DNA from: Microbacterium sp. CH12i
GTDB taxonomy: Bacteria > Actinomycetota > Actinomycetes > Actinomycetales > Microbacteriaceae
DNA: 64,000 nt
Direction: 5' to 3'
Assembly (NCBI RefSeq): GCF_000685355.1
Contig: NZ_JHET01000007.1
Location: 310,001 to 374,000, forward strand
How positions within the stretch are numbered: position 1 is the first letter of the stretch; the number at the start of each line of letters is the position of its first letter. Positions 26,856 to 36,313 of this stretch are shown here, piece by piece. The notes beneath the pieces were generated by a model that ran no database searches, had not been told where the DNA came from, and was given only the letters and a program-made list of their open reading frames with translations. Both the position numbers and the translations under genes were made by a program.

Positions 26856-27731
26856 TCACTGCCCGACAAGGGATGCGACGAAGACGTGCGGTGTAAATCC
26901 GGTGAGGTCGTCGATTCCCTCGCCTTGACCAAGAAGTTTTACGGGGATGCCGGTGCGCTCCTGAACGGCGAGAACGAAGCCGCCCTTCGCTGAACCGTCG
27001 AGCTTGGTGAGCACGAGTCCGGTGACCCCGGCGTGCTCGAGAAACGCCTCCGCCTGCATGACGCCGTTCTGGCCGGTGGTCGCATCCAGCACGAGCAGCA
27101 CCTCGCTGATCGGGGCCTTCTTCTCGATCACACGACGGATTTTCGACAGCTCGTCCATCAGCCCACCCTTGGTGTGCAGGCGACCCGCGGTGTCGATGAT
27201 CGCGATCTCGATGCCTTCGCGCTGTGCGAACTCCACCGTCTGGAATGCGACGGATGCCGGATCCTGCCCTTCCTGCTGGGGGCGAACAATCGCTGCTCCC
27301 CCGCGCTGGGCCCAGGTTGCGAGCTGATCAACAGCGGCCGCGCGGAATGTGTCCGCAGCACCGACAACAACGCTGCGCTGGTAGCCGCGCAGGAACTTGG
27401 TGAACTTGCCGATCGTCGTGGTCTTACCGACACCGTTGACGCCGACGACCAAGACGACGGCCGGGCGCTCGGTGAGCTTGAGCGTCGTGTCGAACTTCGC
27501 AAAGTGCTCTTCGAGCGTTTCGCGCAGCATCCGGTGCAAGTCCTGGGGATCAGTGGTGCGGAACCGGTCGACCTTCTCGCGAAGCTCTTCGACGATGCGC
27601 TCAGAGATGTCGGGACCGAAGTCGGCTGTGATCAGCGCTGTCTCCAGGTCTTCCCACGTCGTCTCATCGATCGTGGGCTTGACGAACATGCCGCGCAGTG
27701 CGCGACCGAGGGACCAAGACTTCTCCGCCAT
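26856..27731 (-). CDS. ftsY: signal recognition particle receptor FtsY
   Basis: 291-aa SRP receptor GTPase. GVNGVGKTTTIGKFTKFL (G1), ADTFRAAAVDQL, IIDTAGRLHTKGGLMDEL (G3) and VLTKLDGSAKGG (G4) are present. The acidic A domain of enterobacterial FtsY is absent, giving the short form common in this group. Directly downstream of smc in direction; the 210-bp gap between them (27732-27941) shows no gene or clear hairpin. Confidence 0.97.
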   Translation of the reverse strand: MAEKSWSLGRALRGMFVKPTIDETTWEDLETALITADFGPDISERIVEELREKVDRFRTTDPQDLHRMLRETLEEHFAKFDTTLKLTERPAVVLVVGVNGVGKTTTIGKFTKFLRGYQRSVVVGAADTFRAAAVDQLATWAQRGGAAIVRPQQEGQDPASVAFQTVEFAQREGIEIAIIDTAGRLHTKGGLMDELSKIRRVIEKKAPISEVLLVLDATTGQNGVMQAEAFLEHAGVTGLVLTKLDGSAKGGFVLAVQERTGIPVKLLGQGEGIDDLTGFTPHVFVASLVGQ

Positions 27732-27941
27732 GTCTCCAGCCTACGGCCCGCTAGCTCCCAAGACGCCGGATGCTGGGTCGACCCCGCGGGAAAACCCGGA
27801 CCAAGTGGCGTGCCGTCGGCGTGTTCGGGCGCGACACACCGGGGCGCGAACGAATGGTCCTGGTTTTCCGGTATTGGGCGGCGAACCAGGCGGATGCTGT
27901 GGCTCAGGCGGATGCCGCGGCGCGGTCGCCGACCCGCTGTC

Positions 27942-30900
27942 CTACGACGGCGGAGACGCGTCTTGGCGCATTGAGACGCCGTACAGTGCGTCGGCGATCT
28001 CCATCGTGCGCTTCTGGTGGGTGATGATCAGCAGCTGTGAGCTCTCACGCAGCTGTTCGAACACTGTCAGCAGACGGCCGAGGTTCGCGTCATCGAGGGC
28101 AGCCTCCACCTCGTCGAGAATGTAGAACGGGCTGGGGCGCGCCTTGAAGATTGCGACCAGCAGTGCCACCGCTGCAAGCGACCGCTCGCCGCCCGACAAC
28201 AGCGAAAGCCGCTCGATCTTCTTACCAACCGGCCGAACCGACACTTCGATTCCGGTGGTGAGCATGTTGTCCGGATCGGTGAGCGAGATACTGCCTAAGC
28301 CGCCGGGGAACAGCAGCGGGAAGACTTCGCCGAACGCCTGCCTCGTGTCTTCGAAGGCGCTCGAGAAGATCGTCTGCATGCGCTCGTCAAGGTCGCCGAT
28401 GATCGTCAACAGATCCTGTCGGGTCTGCGTCAGGTCAGCGAGTTGCTCAGTGAGGAACGCATGCCGCTGTTCGAGTGCGGCGAACTCCTCCAGGGCCAGC
28501 GGGTTCACCCGTCCGAGCTGAACGAGCTTGCGGGACGCCTCAGCAAGGCGACGTTCCTGCACCCGTCGGTCGTAGGCAACAGCGGTGGCATCAATTCCAT
28601 CGACTGCCTCGGGGTCGGCATCAGCGAGCGGGTCTCGCGGCACTGCCTGATCCGGCCCATATTCCGCAACGAGAATATCTTCGTCGAGTGCGAGCTCCGA
28701 AGCTACGCGCTCCAGCAGACTCGTCAGGTGGAGCTTCTTCTCGTGGATCTGCAGTTCGAGCCCGTGCACGCTCTCGGTGAGGCCAGACAGCCGCTCACGC
28801 AGCGAGGTTTCCTGCGCGCGGAGCGCGGTCAGTTCTTCATTCTGCGCGGACCGGGCGTTCTCCGCTTCGCTGAGGCCGACCCGCGCCTCAGTGACTGACC
28901 GATCGAGCGAATCGAGAATGCGCGGAAGCTCAGCCGCCACACCAGTCGCTGCTTCTCGCTGCGCCCGCCGAATAACAGCACGTCGTGCAGACTCCACAGC
29001 GGCATCCCGCTCCTGCTCTCGCTGACGTTCAAGACTGGCAACCCGCGCCTGCGCCGAACGTACCCGCTCACGAAGAGTCTCGATCTCGAGCCGAGCACGC
29101 ACCTCGCTCTCGCGGGCAATTTCCAGAGTCTCCAGAAGACCGTCGCGAGCCGAGGCATCGAGCACCGGACGAGGCGTCGCCTCTGCGGTTTCGAGTTTCG
29201 TCTTTGCCGCAATTGCCGAAGCCTCAGCATCCGCCACTGCAGCCTGAGCCTGAGCCAGGCCCGTTTCGAGGCGCTCACACTCGGCCACAGCCGACTCATG
29301 CCGCACAGTAACCCGGTTGAGCTGTTCAGCATGCGTCGCGAGCGCCGCATCGTGTTCACGCAACGATCGAAGAGCGTCTTTCGCGTCACGACGGGTTACT
29401 TCGACCCGCTCCGATGCCTCCTCGCGCGCTTCACGCAGCGAGTCCACGATCACACCTACCTCGGTCAGACGCTCGGCGGCGGCATCCCGCTCTGCGGTGA
29501 GCTCCAGCCGTGAGCGCTCTCCACCCGAACCGGTGCGAAGCGTCTGCGCGGTGACAACATCACCACCCGTCGTGACGATGGTGACGGCAGTGTCGCCGAG
29601 CGCGTCGAGTGCTGCCCGTGCCCTGCGCGCCGCATCGAGATCATCCGCGATGAGTACGTGCGACAGCACGCCCAAGATTCCGTCCGGAGCGGTGACTACA
29701 GACGTCGCCGGAGTAACACCCGGGACCTCTGGAAGCGTCACGGCGGGTCGCAGAGCGTCCGCCAAAACGAAGTCGACGATCCCCCGCTGCTGCTCTACCG
29801 ATTGTGTTGCCAGCGCGAACGCAGCATCGGCATCATCAACGAGCACACCTTCGGCAAGTGAGCCCAGCACGGCTGAGATGGCGGCCTCGAATCCTGCCTT
29901 GACCTGCACGGCGTCGCCAACGAGGCCGCGCACTCCTGCAGCACCGGACTTCACAACTTCGGCAGCACCACCCGAGAGCGACAGCGCACTGCTAAGGGCT
30001 GCGGCTTTCGCGGTCAGTGCCCCTGCTTCACGCTCAGCCTCGTGCAGGCGCTCGCGTAATGCTTCCCGCTCTGCCTCCGCAGCGGTGGCCTCGCGTTGAG
30101 CCGTCTCGTAGGCGGCGGCGTGCTCGGCCGCGCTGCCCTCAGGCGCCTCGGCATCATCGATCTGTTCCAGCGCATCGGCAGCTTCTCGGCGCCGCTCGTT
30201 GGCAGCCTCGAGAGCGTTCTCCTGGCGGAGTACAGCGCCGCGCACGGCGGCGAGAGCGGATGCTGCGGCTTCAGCTGTTCCTCGCAAAGCGCTCAGGCGC
30301 ATGTCGTGCTCAGACACGAGCGCGCTCTGCTCGGCGATGTCCACGTCGAGCGTGTCGAGTTCGGCGCGCGCGTTCACAACCTCGCGACTAGCCGATGCGG
30401 CGGCATCCTGCGCATCGCCGAGCCCGGCAGAGATATCGGTGATCTCATCCTTGGCCTCATCGATCGTCGCCTGTGTCACGGTCACCGCGGTGACAGCGGC
30501 ATCATCTTCCTCGGAACCGAGAAGAGCGAGACGCTGGTTCGCGAGGGTGAACAGCGACCGCATCCGCTCTTGTGCTTGTTCAAGCCCGAAAGTCACGCGA
30601 CGCGCCTCGTCAACGGCTGCCGAGTTCTGATCGGCTTCGAGCTTCGCGATGCCGGCACGCACCGTGTCTGACTGGTCGGTGAGCACGAGCCGCTCGGTGT
30701 GGCGTTCCTGCTCGGTACGCGTGTGGTCAGCGAGGGCAGTGCGGAGGACAACCACGTCGTCAGCGAAGATCCGCGCTTTCGCATCACGGACGACCGCGGC
30801 AATGGTCTGCGCTTCGCGGGCGATCTCAGCCTGGCGTCCGAGCGGCTTGAGCTGTCGGCGAATCTCACCGGCAAGGTCGCTGAGGCGCGTGAGGTTGGCC

Positions 30901-31454
30901 TCCATCGCGTCGAGTTTGCGGAGCGTCTTCTCTTTGCGGCGGCGGTGCTTGAGGATGCCGGCTGCCTCTTCGATGAAGCCGCGACGTTCTTCAGGTGATG
31001 CCTGCAAGACGGTATCGAGTCGCCCTTGGCCGACGATGACGTGCATCTCGCGGCCGAGACCCGAGTCGCTCAGCAGCTCTTGAACGTCGAGAAGTCGGCA
31101 GCTTGAGCCGTTGATCGCGTAATCGCTGGATCCGTTGCGGAACAGCGTGCGGCTAATCGTGACCTCGGCGAACTCGATCGGCAGAGCACCGTCACTGTTG
31201 TCGATCGTGAGTTGCACTTCGGCGCGACCGAGCGGACCGCGGGTCGATGTTCCCGCGAAGATGACATCTTCCATCTTGCCGCCGCGAAGAGTCTTCGCAC
31301 CCTGCTCGCCCATCACCCAGGCGAGTGCGTCGACGACGTTCGACTTGCCTGATCCGTTTGGTCCGACGATGCAGGTCACGCCAGGTTCGAAGACAAAACT
31401 CGTGGGTTGCGCGAACGACTTGAAGCCCTTGAGCGTCAGGCTCTTCAGATGCAT
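27942..31454 (-). CDS. smc: chromosome segregation protein SMC
   Basis: 1170-aa condensin ATPase. N-terminal MHLKSLTLKGFKSFAQPTSF and Walker A GPNGSGKSNVVDAL; long coiled coils flank a hinge near residues 500-640; the C-terminal head has LSLLSGGERSLAAVALLVAI (signature) and FYILDEVEAALDDAN (Walker B). ATG 31454 gives the family N terminus; the frame further upstream is not SMC-like. No frameshift is seen over its 3.5 kb. Confidence 0.97.
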   Translation of the reverse strand: MHLKSLTLKGFKSFAQPTSFVFEPGVTCIVGPNGSGKSNVVDALAWVMGEQGAKTLRGGKMEDVIFAGTSTRGPLGRAEVQLTIDNSDGALPIEFAEVTISRTLFRNGSSDYAINGSSCRLLDVQELLSDSGLGREMHVIVGQGRLDTVLQASPEERRGFIEEAAGILKHRRRKEKTLRKLDAMEANLTRLSDLAGEIRRQLKPLGRQAEIAREAQTIAAVVRDAKARIFADDVVVLRTALADHTRTEQERHTERLVLTDQSDTVRAGIAKLEADQNSAAVDEARRVTFGLEQAQERMRSLFTLANQRLALLGSEEDDAAVTAVTVTQATIDEAKDEITDISAGLGDAQDAAASASREVVNARAELDTLDVDIAEQSALVSEHDMRLSALRGTAEAAASALAAVRGAVLRQENALEAANERRREAADALEQIDDAEAPEGSAAEHAAAYETAQREATAAEAEREALRERLHEAEREAGALTAKAAALSSALSLSGGAAEVVKSGAAGVRGLVGDAVQVKAGFEAAISAVLGSLAEGVLVDDADAAFALATQSVEQQRGIVDFVLADALRPAVTLPEVPGVTPATSVVTAPDGILGVLSHVLIADDLDAARRARAALDALGDTAVTIVTTGGDVVTAQTLRTGSGGERSRLELTAERDAAAERLTEVGVIVDSLREAREEASERVEVTRRDAKDALRSLREHDAALATHAEQLNRVTVRHESAVAECERLETGLAQAQAAVADAEASAIAAKTKLETAEATPRPVLDASARDGLLETLEIARESEVRARLEIETLRERVRSAQARVASLERQREQERDAAVESARRAVIRRAQREAATGVAAELPRILDSLDRSVTEARVGLSEAENARSAQNEELTALRAQETSLRERLSGLTESVHGLELQIHEKKLHLTSLLERVASELALDEDILVAEYGPDQAVPRDPLADADPEAVDGIDATAVAYDRRVQERRLAEASRKLVQLGRVNPLALEEFAALEQRHAFLTEQLADLTQTRQDLLTIIGDLDERMQTIFSSAFEDTRQAFGEVFPLLFPGGLGSISLTDPDNMLTTGIEVSVRPVGKKIERLSLLSGGERSLAAVALLVAIFKARPSPFYILDEVEAALDDANLGRLLTVFEQLRESSQLLIITHQKRTMEIADALYGVSMRQDASPPS

Positions 31455-31581
31455 GCGGGCACCACTCGTCCGGGGAGAATCACGCCCACACGCTATCGGA
31501 ATCACGCGCAATTCACGGCATCCCGCGCGGTGGATGCGCCGATCACTGACCATCGCGACACGCCGCAGATAGACGAAATCC

Positions 31582-31611
31582 TTGACGCACGCTGTCTTGA
31601 CGCACTAACTT
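31582..31611 (+). promoter_or_regulatory. sigma-70-type promoter with direct repeat
   Basis: TTGACG (31582-31587), 18-bp spacer, TAACTT (31606-31611). CTTGACGCAC occurs twice (31581-31590 and 31596-31605), so the spacer holds a direct repeat that could be a binding site. It would start transcription near 31618 and drive the short ORF at 31646. Confidence 0.55.
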
Positions 31612-31645
31612 TGCAAACCGGATCGCTCACGAAAGGAGGACGCTC

Positions 31646-31750
31646 ATGATTACCGCAAAGCACATCGAATCGGCCACTGGCTTCGATACGACGCGCACTG
31701 CAGTTGAGATGTCTTCTGTCTTCGGCATCCGACTCAGCGCTCTGTCGTAG
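31646..31750 (+). CDS. 34-aa short ORF with strong ribosome binding site
   Basis: Encodes MITAKHIESATGFDTTRTAV plus EMSSVFGIRLSALS. AAAGGAGG lies 7 nt before the ATG, the best Shine-Dalgarno in this area, and a good promoter is 35 bp further upstream. No family is recognised. It could be a true small protein or a leader; no attenuator hairpin is evident. The 195 bp after it (31751-31945) show no further gene; a short GGCC hairpin with an adjoining T-run is in the wrong order for a terminator. Confidence 0.45.
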   Translation: MITAKHIESATGFDTTRTAVEMSSVFGIRLSALS

Positions 31751-31945
31751 AACCACAGCCCGAGATTTTTTGGCCCGTAGTGGCCACCCTCCGCCGGTTC
31801 TCCCCGCTGTCCGCATCGGTCGATATCTTCTTCGACCCTCTGCATCCCACGGCGATGTCTCCATTCCGAGACCTCTCGCCCGCGCCCCGATCATCCCGGA
31901 CTCTGCGCGCAATCCCTTTCAGACTGACCAGAAACGAGCACTCTC

Positions 31946-32227
31946 GTGAGTACCCCCACGCTGCTTCGCAGCACTGCCCACCCGCCATGTCCTGAGGAAC
32001 AGGAAGTCCTCGAAATCACGGTTCCGACCGACCGAAAGACGCTCGCATTCACGGAGCGGATGTCGCTGCGCCTCGGCCTCTGGCTGCTACTTCGGGCCCA
32101 GCACCCAAGGCGCACGCCGCCGCCAATGACCCACGAGGAAATGGTTCGGCTTTTCGAAGCCCGCCACACCAGCGAGCGTGAGGCCATGGCCATGCTCACC
32201 TTCGACATGCAGCGCTACCTGCGCTGA
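31946..32227 (+). CDS. 93-aa hypothetical protein
   Basis: Small protein from GTG 31946, 17 bp upstream of the tandem GNAT gene. The second half is helical (TERMSLRLGLWLLLRAQHP, then MTHEEMVRLFEARHTSERE). No domain recognised; no signal peptide or clear membrane span. The Shine-Dalgarno is weak. Same-strand spacing suggests an operon with the GNAT gene. Confidence 0.6.
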   Translation: MSTPTLLRSTAHPPCPEEQEVLEITVPTDRKTLAFTERMSLRLGLWLLLRAQHPRRTPPPMTHEEMVRLFEARHTSEREAMAMLTFDMQRYLR

Positions 32228-32244
32228 GGTTGGGAGAACTTCAC

Positions 32245-33323
32245 ATGAAGGAAGAGACGACGATCACAGAGATGGTGATCCCCCGCACGCTGGACGCATC
32301 GGATGCCAGCGAGTTCACGACGATGGTCGACCTTGGCAACATGCAGGCCGCGCTGGATGCCGGAATCGATGACCTCGCTGAACCCCCCGACGCGTTGCTG
32401 CCATCCTGGCTCGATCGCACCGACCGCACCCATCGCGGCTACGTCGCTCGGCGTTCTGGCGAGATCGTCGGCATCGCGTCGTTCGCTATGGCGAATCAAG
32501 CAGGCACAGTGACCGCCGAGACGGAAATCACCGTGCTCCCCGCAAACTGGGGCGCAGGTGTCGAGCAGGCCCTCATGGACCGGGTCGAACAAGAGGCGCG
32601 GGCACAGGGAGCGCGCACGCTGCAGACTTGGACCTTGCACCGGGCCGCGTCGTCCGATCGAATGCTGATTCCCGCGACGGGTTGGGGTTCAGTGCCGATG
32701 ACCGCGCTGAGCGAGCTGCTGCTATCGAATGGTTTCACTATGGAGCAGGTGGAACGCAACAGCGTCCTTCCTTTGGGCGACTCGCTCGCCCTCGCCGAGC
32801 GGATGCTGGCAGACGCGTCCGTATTCGCCGGTGAGGAGTATCGCCCCGTGAGTTGGACGTTGCCGACACCCGAGCACTTCCAGGACGGCTACGCGACGTG
32901 ATCGCGCGGATGGCCACCGACGTCCCCAGCGGCGACTTGAAATTCGAAGAGGAGCTGTGGGATGCAGCGCGAATCGTGCGCCGGGATCAGCACTTCGCAG
33001 ATGGCCGGCAGCTCGTGTCCGTCGCGGCCGTTGAGCACGTGCCGTCTGGCCGCATGGTCGCGTTCAACGAGCTGGTCATCGGCGCAGACCGCACGGGCGT
33101 GACACATCAGTTCGGCACACTCGTAGTGAAGGAGCATCGAGGCAAGCGGCTCGGCACGATCGTGAAGTGCGCGAACCTGCTGCGCTGGCGGGAACTTGCC
33201 CCCGATTCGCCGAAGATCTCGACTTTCAACGCCGAAGAAAACCGGCCGATGCTCGACATCAACGAGGCCATCGGCTTCGTTCCGGCATCCTACGCGGCAG
33301 GTTGGCAGAAGAAACTGAGGTGA
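32245..33323 (+). CDS. tandem-GNAT acetyltransferase (frameshifted as sequenced)
   Basis: About 359-aa protein made of two GNAT-like halves. First half: [17 protein letters not shown] and [20 protein letters not shown]. Second half, in another frame: [20 protein letters not shown] (acetyl-CoA loop HRGKRLG) and [20 protein letters not shown]. The frame breaks near 32895: TACGCGACGTG needs one G (GCGGACGTG) to read [17 protein letters not shown]. Similar two-domain acetyltransferases are common in actinobacteria; substrate unknown. ATG 32245 has GGGAG upstream. Confidence 0.78.
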
Positions 33324-33344
33324 GCATCATCCGCTGGGATGACA

Positions 33345-33389
33345 GCATGGCACGGATCTGCACCTGCAGAGGGATGATCCGTGCCATGC
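33345..33389. repeat. 14-bp perfect inverted repeat upstream of ABC transporter operon
   Basis: Arms GCATGGCACGGATC (33345-33358) and GATCCGTGCCATGC (33376-33389) are perfectly complementary with a 17-nt spacer. It ends 19 bp before the ABC ATPase start codon and begins 21 bp after the GNAT stop. No U-run follows, so a regulatory hairpin or operator is as likely as a terminator. Confidence 0.6.
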
Positions 33390-33408
33390 CAGCGGGGACG
33401 CTGGATAC

Positions 33409-34104
33409 ATGAACATTCCCGTCATCGAAGCTCAGGCCCTGACCAAAACATACGGCGCCGCCACGGCGCTCGCCGGCGTCTCTCTGACCGTGCAGCGCGG
33501 TGAGTCCGTTGCCATCATGGGCGCCTCCGGATCGGGCAAAACGACGCTGCTGCACGCCCTGGCCGGAATCATCGCGCCGGACAGCGGGCGAGTAGTCTTC
33601 ACTCCGGCAACGGGAGCCGCAGTCGAGGTCACGGCGACGGGCGAGCGCGAGCGTTCCCGCCTGCGTCGCGAGTCGTTTGGATTTGTCTTTCAGCAGGGAC
33701 TGCTGATTCCCGAGCTCACTGCCCTCGAGAACATCGCACTCGCCATGATGATCAACGGATCGCCACGCAGCTCTGCCCTCCAGCATTCGGCCGGCTGGAT
33801 GGCGTCGCTCGGGCTGGCTGGCCTCGAAGAGCGCCGCATCGGCGAGCTCTCCGGTGGCCAAGCCCAGCGTGTCGCGATTGCACGCGCACAGGTTACCGGC
33901 GCAGAGCTTGTGTTCGCCGATGAGCCGACCGGAGCGCTCGATTCGCACACCTCCGGTGAAGTGATGGATGCGCTGTTGTGGTCGAGCACGGGCCAGGGGC
34001 GCACGCTGCTCGTCGTCACGCACGAGGCTGACGTCGCCGCACGCTGCTCTCGCACCGTGCACGTCCGTGACGGTCGCATCCTCGGCGCAGAGGTGTCAGC
34101 ATGA
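33409..34104 (+). CDS. ABC transporter ATP-binding protein (MacB/LolD-like)
   Basis: 231-aa ATPase of the group that pairs with FtsX-type permeases. Walker A GASGSGKTTLLHALAG, Q-loop FVFQQGLLIPELT, signature ELSGGQAQRVAIARA, Walker B ELVFADEPTGALD and switch VVTHEADVAARC are all intact. It overlaps the permease gene by ATGA. Such pairs often act in antimicrobial-peptide resistance or envelope stress. Confidence 0.9.
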   Translation: MNIPVIEAQALTKTYGAATALAGVSLTVQRGESVAIMGASGSGKTTLLHALAGIIAPDSGRVVFTPATGAAVEVTATGERERSRLRRESFGFVFQQGLLIPELTALENIALAMMINGSPRSSALQHSAGWMASLGLAGLEERRIGELSGGQAQRVAIARAQVTGAELVFADEPTGALDSHTSGEVMDALLWSSTGQGRTLLVVTHEADVAARCSRTVHVRDGRILGAEVSA

Positions 34105-35420
34105 ACGCCCACGTACTCGCACTGCTGATGCGGCCAGCACCCGGCCAGAGCAGCGTGCTGGCACTGCCTGCCATCGCATTCGCACTGGTGACGACACTCG
34201 TGCTCACTGTCGTCGGCGGTGCGCAGGCGTTCTGGAGCTGGAGCGACCCCGATGCGGGGATTTATCAGGCGCTTGCCGCAATCGCGCTCGTACTTCTGAT
34301 CGTGCCGCTGGCCACTCTCGGAGGCGCGGCGGCACGGCTCTCCGCACGCCGGCGTGACGAACGACTATCGACCCTGCGGCTGCTGGGCGTCTCCCCGGCC
34401 GGCGTGATCACTGCCACGGTGCTGGAATCGACCGCGGTCGCAGCGACGGGTGCGATTGTAGGGGTCCTCGGCTATCTCGCTATTACCCCCCTGGTCGGAC
34501 TCATCCCGTTCCGCGGCGAGGCGCTCGGCATCGCATCGGTCGTTCTCGCACCGCTGGGTATCGTCGCCGCGGTAACTGTCGTCGTTCTCCTCGCGGGTAT
34601 CAGTGCGGCCGTCGGCCTTCGCCGGGTAATTATCTCACCGCTCGGTGTTCGCACACGCGCAGATGTGCCGAAGGTGCATTGGATCCGCGCTGTCGTCGCC
34701 GTGCTCGTCGTCGCGTCCGCCTTCGTTATCGTCCAGGTTTTCCCTGGCACCGCCGGGCTCGTTGTGACGATCGTTGTTCTCGCCGGCATCTTCGCGGCGT
34801 CGCTCGCGGTGCTGAATCTGATCGGTCCCTGGGCGCTCAAAGTGCACGCGAAGGCTGCGCTCCGCCGCGCTGAGACGCCAAAGCGTCTGCTCGCCGCGCG
34901 CTTCGTCCTCGATTCTCCGAAGGCTGCCTGGCGTCAGGTGAGCGGAATTGCGATGGCAAGTTTCATGGCCGTCTTCGCTGGCACCGGGGTGGCGTTGATC
35001 GATACGGCGAGCGGCCCAGAGGCGAGTGCGAACGCCGCACTCGCGAGCGACATCCGCACCGGGTTGATCATCACCCTGGTCGCATCATTCCTGATGGTCG
35101 CGGTATCGGTTGGAGTGAATCAGTCTTCCGGCGTCCTGGATCATCGGGAGCTACACCGCAGTTTGCACTTCCTCGGGGTTCCCCTCGAAGTCGTCGATGC
35201 GGCGCGCACTCGATCGGTGATGGCACCGTTGCTGTTCACCGCAATCACGTCGGCACTGTGCGCTGGCGTTCTCGTGTTCCCTTTGGTCGGCATCGCCATG
35301 GTGATCGCGCCGCTGTCGCTCGTCACGATCGTGGCGGTGGTAGCCGTCGGAATTGGGTTGGTGTGGCTGGGCGTGCGCGTCACACGGCCACTGCTGGCCA
35401 GCTCCTTCGCCGCGGCGTAG
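34101..35420 (+). CDS. FtsX-like ABC transporter permease
   Basis: 439-aa polytopic protein, ten or so hydrophobic helices, with FtsX/MacB-type core sequence (RRRDERLSTLRLLGVSPAGV and a later copy LHRSLHFLGVPLEVVDAART). Unlike BceB proteins it has no large extracellular domain. Starts in the ATGA overlapping the ATPase gene; 29 bp of intergenic DNA separate it from convergent mutM. Confidence 0.87.
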   Translation: MNAHVLALLMRPAPGQSSVLALPAIAFALVTTLVLTVVGGAQAFWSWSDPDAGIYQALAAIALVLLIVPLATLGGAAARLSARRRDERLSTLRLLGVSPAGVITATVLESTAVAATGAIVGVLGYLAITPLVGLIPFRGEALGIASVVLAPLGIVAAVTVVVLLAGISAAVGLRRVIISPLGVRTRADVPKVHWIRAVVAVLVVASAFVIVQVFPGTAGLVVTIVVLAGIFAASLAVLNLIGPWALKVHAKAALRRAETPKRLLAARFVLDSPKAAWRQVSGIAMASFMAVFAGTGVALIDTASGPEASANAALASDIRTGLIITLVASFLMVAVSVGVNQSSGVLDHRELHRSLHFLGVPLEVVDAARTRSVMAPLLFTAITSALCAGVLVFPLVGIAMVIAPLSLVTIVAVVAVGIGLVWLGVRVTRPLLASSFAAA

Positions 35421-35449
35421 TCGTCACGACATGACGATGCACAGGGGAG

Positions 35450-36313
35450 CTACTTGCGTGTCTGACACCGTGGACAGTAATGGCTGGAGCGGTTCATGAA
35501 TGCCTCGCGATGGATAGCAGTGCCGCAGCGCGGGCACGGCTGTCCGCCACGTCCGTACGCATTCAGCGAGTGCGCGAAGTACCCAGCCTGACCGTTCACG
35601 TTCACGTACTGGGCGTCGAAACTCGTGCCGCCCTCAGCGAGGGCCTTGCCTAGAACCAGTCGCACCTCAGCGAGTAGCCGCCGCAGCGCCTGAACTGACA
35701 ACGACCGGCCGAGGGTCTCGGGATGGATGCGAGCTGCCCACAGCGATTCGTCGGCATAGATATTGCCGACGCCGCTGATCATCGTCTGATCGAGAAGAAT
35801 TCGTTTGATCGCGCTTGAGCGGCGACGCACATCGGCGATGAACGCGGCGTCGTCGAACGCCGGGTCGAGTGGATCCCTGGCGATATGTGTGACCTGCGAC
35901 GGAATCAGGTCATCGCCGTCACGAACCAGACTGTCGACAGCAAGAGATCCAAAAGTGCGCTGATCTGCGAACACGATGGCGAGCTCACTATGAAGCGGAT
36001 GCGTAATGCCGAGCCGGATGCGCTCGTGACGCTCGAGCGGTGCGTCAGGTGCGCGAAGCAGCAACTGCCCGCTCATGCCGAGGTGCGCAGTCAGAGCATG
36101 CAGGCCATCTGACAACGGCATCCAAAGAAACTTGCCTCGACGTGCTGCCGTGACGACCACGGCGCCTTCCAGTCGCCCTGCGAAGTCTGCGGCGCCAGCC
36201 GGATGCCGTGTGAGAGCGCGATCGTCGAACACAGAGACACTGGTGATGGTGGCACCGATGACAGCGGGAGCGAGGCCGGAACGAACGACTTCGACTTCGG
36301 GGAGCTCAGGCAC
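35450..36313 (-). CDS. mutM: bifunctional DNA-formamidopyrimidine glycosylase / AP lyase
   Basis: 287-aa base-excision repair enzyme for 8-oxoguanine and Fapy lesions. The N-terminal proline nucleophile is in PELPEVEVVRSGL; ISGVGNIYADESLW carries the H2TH region; the C-terminal zinc finger has CPRCGTAIHRE and YCPRCQTRK. GTG 36313 overlaps the rnc stop by 8 bp. Confidence 0.96.
   Translation of the reverse strand: MPELPEVEVVRSGLAPAVIGATITSVSVFDDRALTRHPAGAADFAGRLEGAVVVTAARRGKFLWMPLSDGLHALTAHLGMSGQLLLRAPDAPLERHERIRLGITHPLHSELAIVFADQRTFGSLAVDSLVRDGDDLIPSQVTHIARDPLDPAFDDAAFIADVRRRSSAIKRILLDQTMISGVGNIYADESLWAARIHPETLGRSLSVQALRRLLAEVRLVLGKALAEGGTSFDAQYVNVNGQAGYFAHSLNAYGRGGQPCPRCGTAIHREAFMNRSSHYCPRCQTRK

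Noticed and set aside
27033..27974. 313-codon plus-strand frame over ftsY and the ftsY/smc gap
   Set aside because: Mostly antisense to ftsY; the gap portion has no ribosome site or family sequence.
31751..31790. GGCC hairpin with T-run after the 34-aa ORF as a terminator
   Set aside because: The T-run precedes the stem on the plus strand and is an A-run after it on the minus strand, so it fits neither direction.
31502..31912. 136-codon minus-strand frame upstream of smc
   Set aside because: No start signal, low-complexity translation, and it opposes a better-supported promoter and short ORF.
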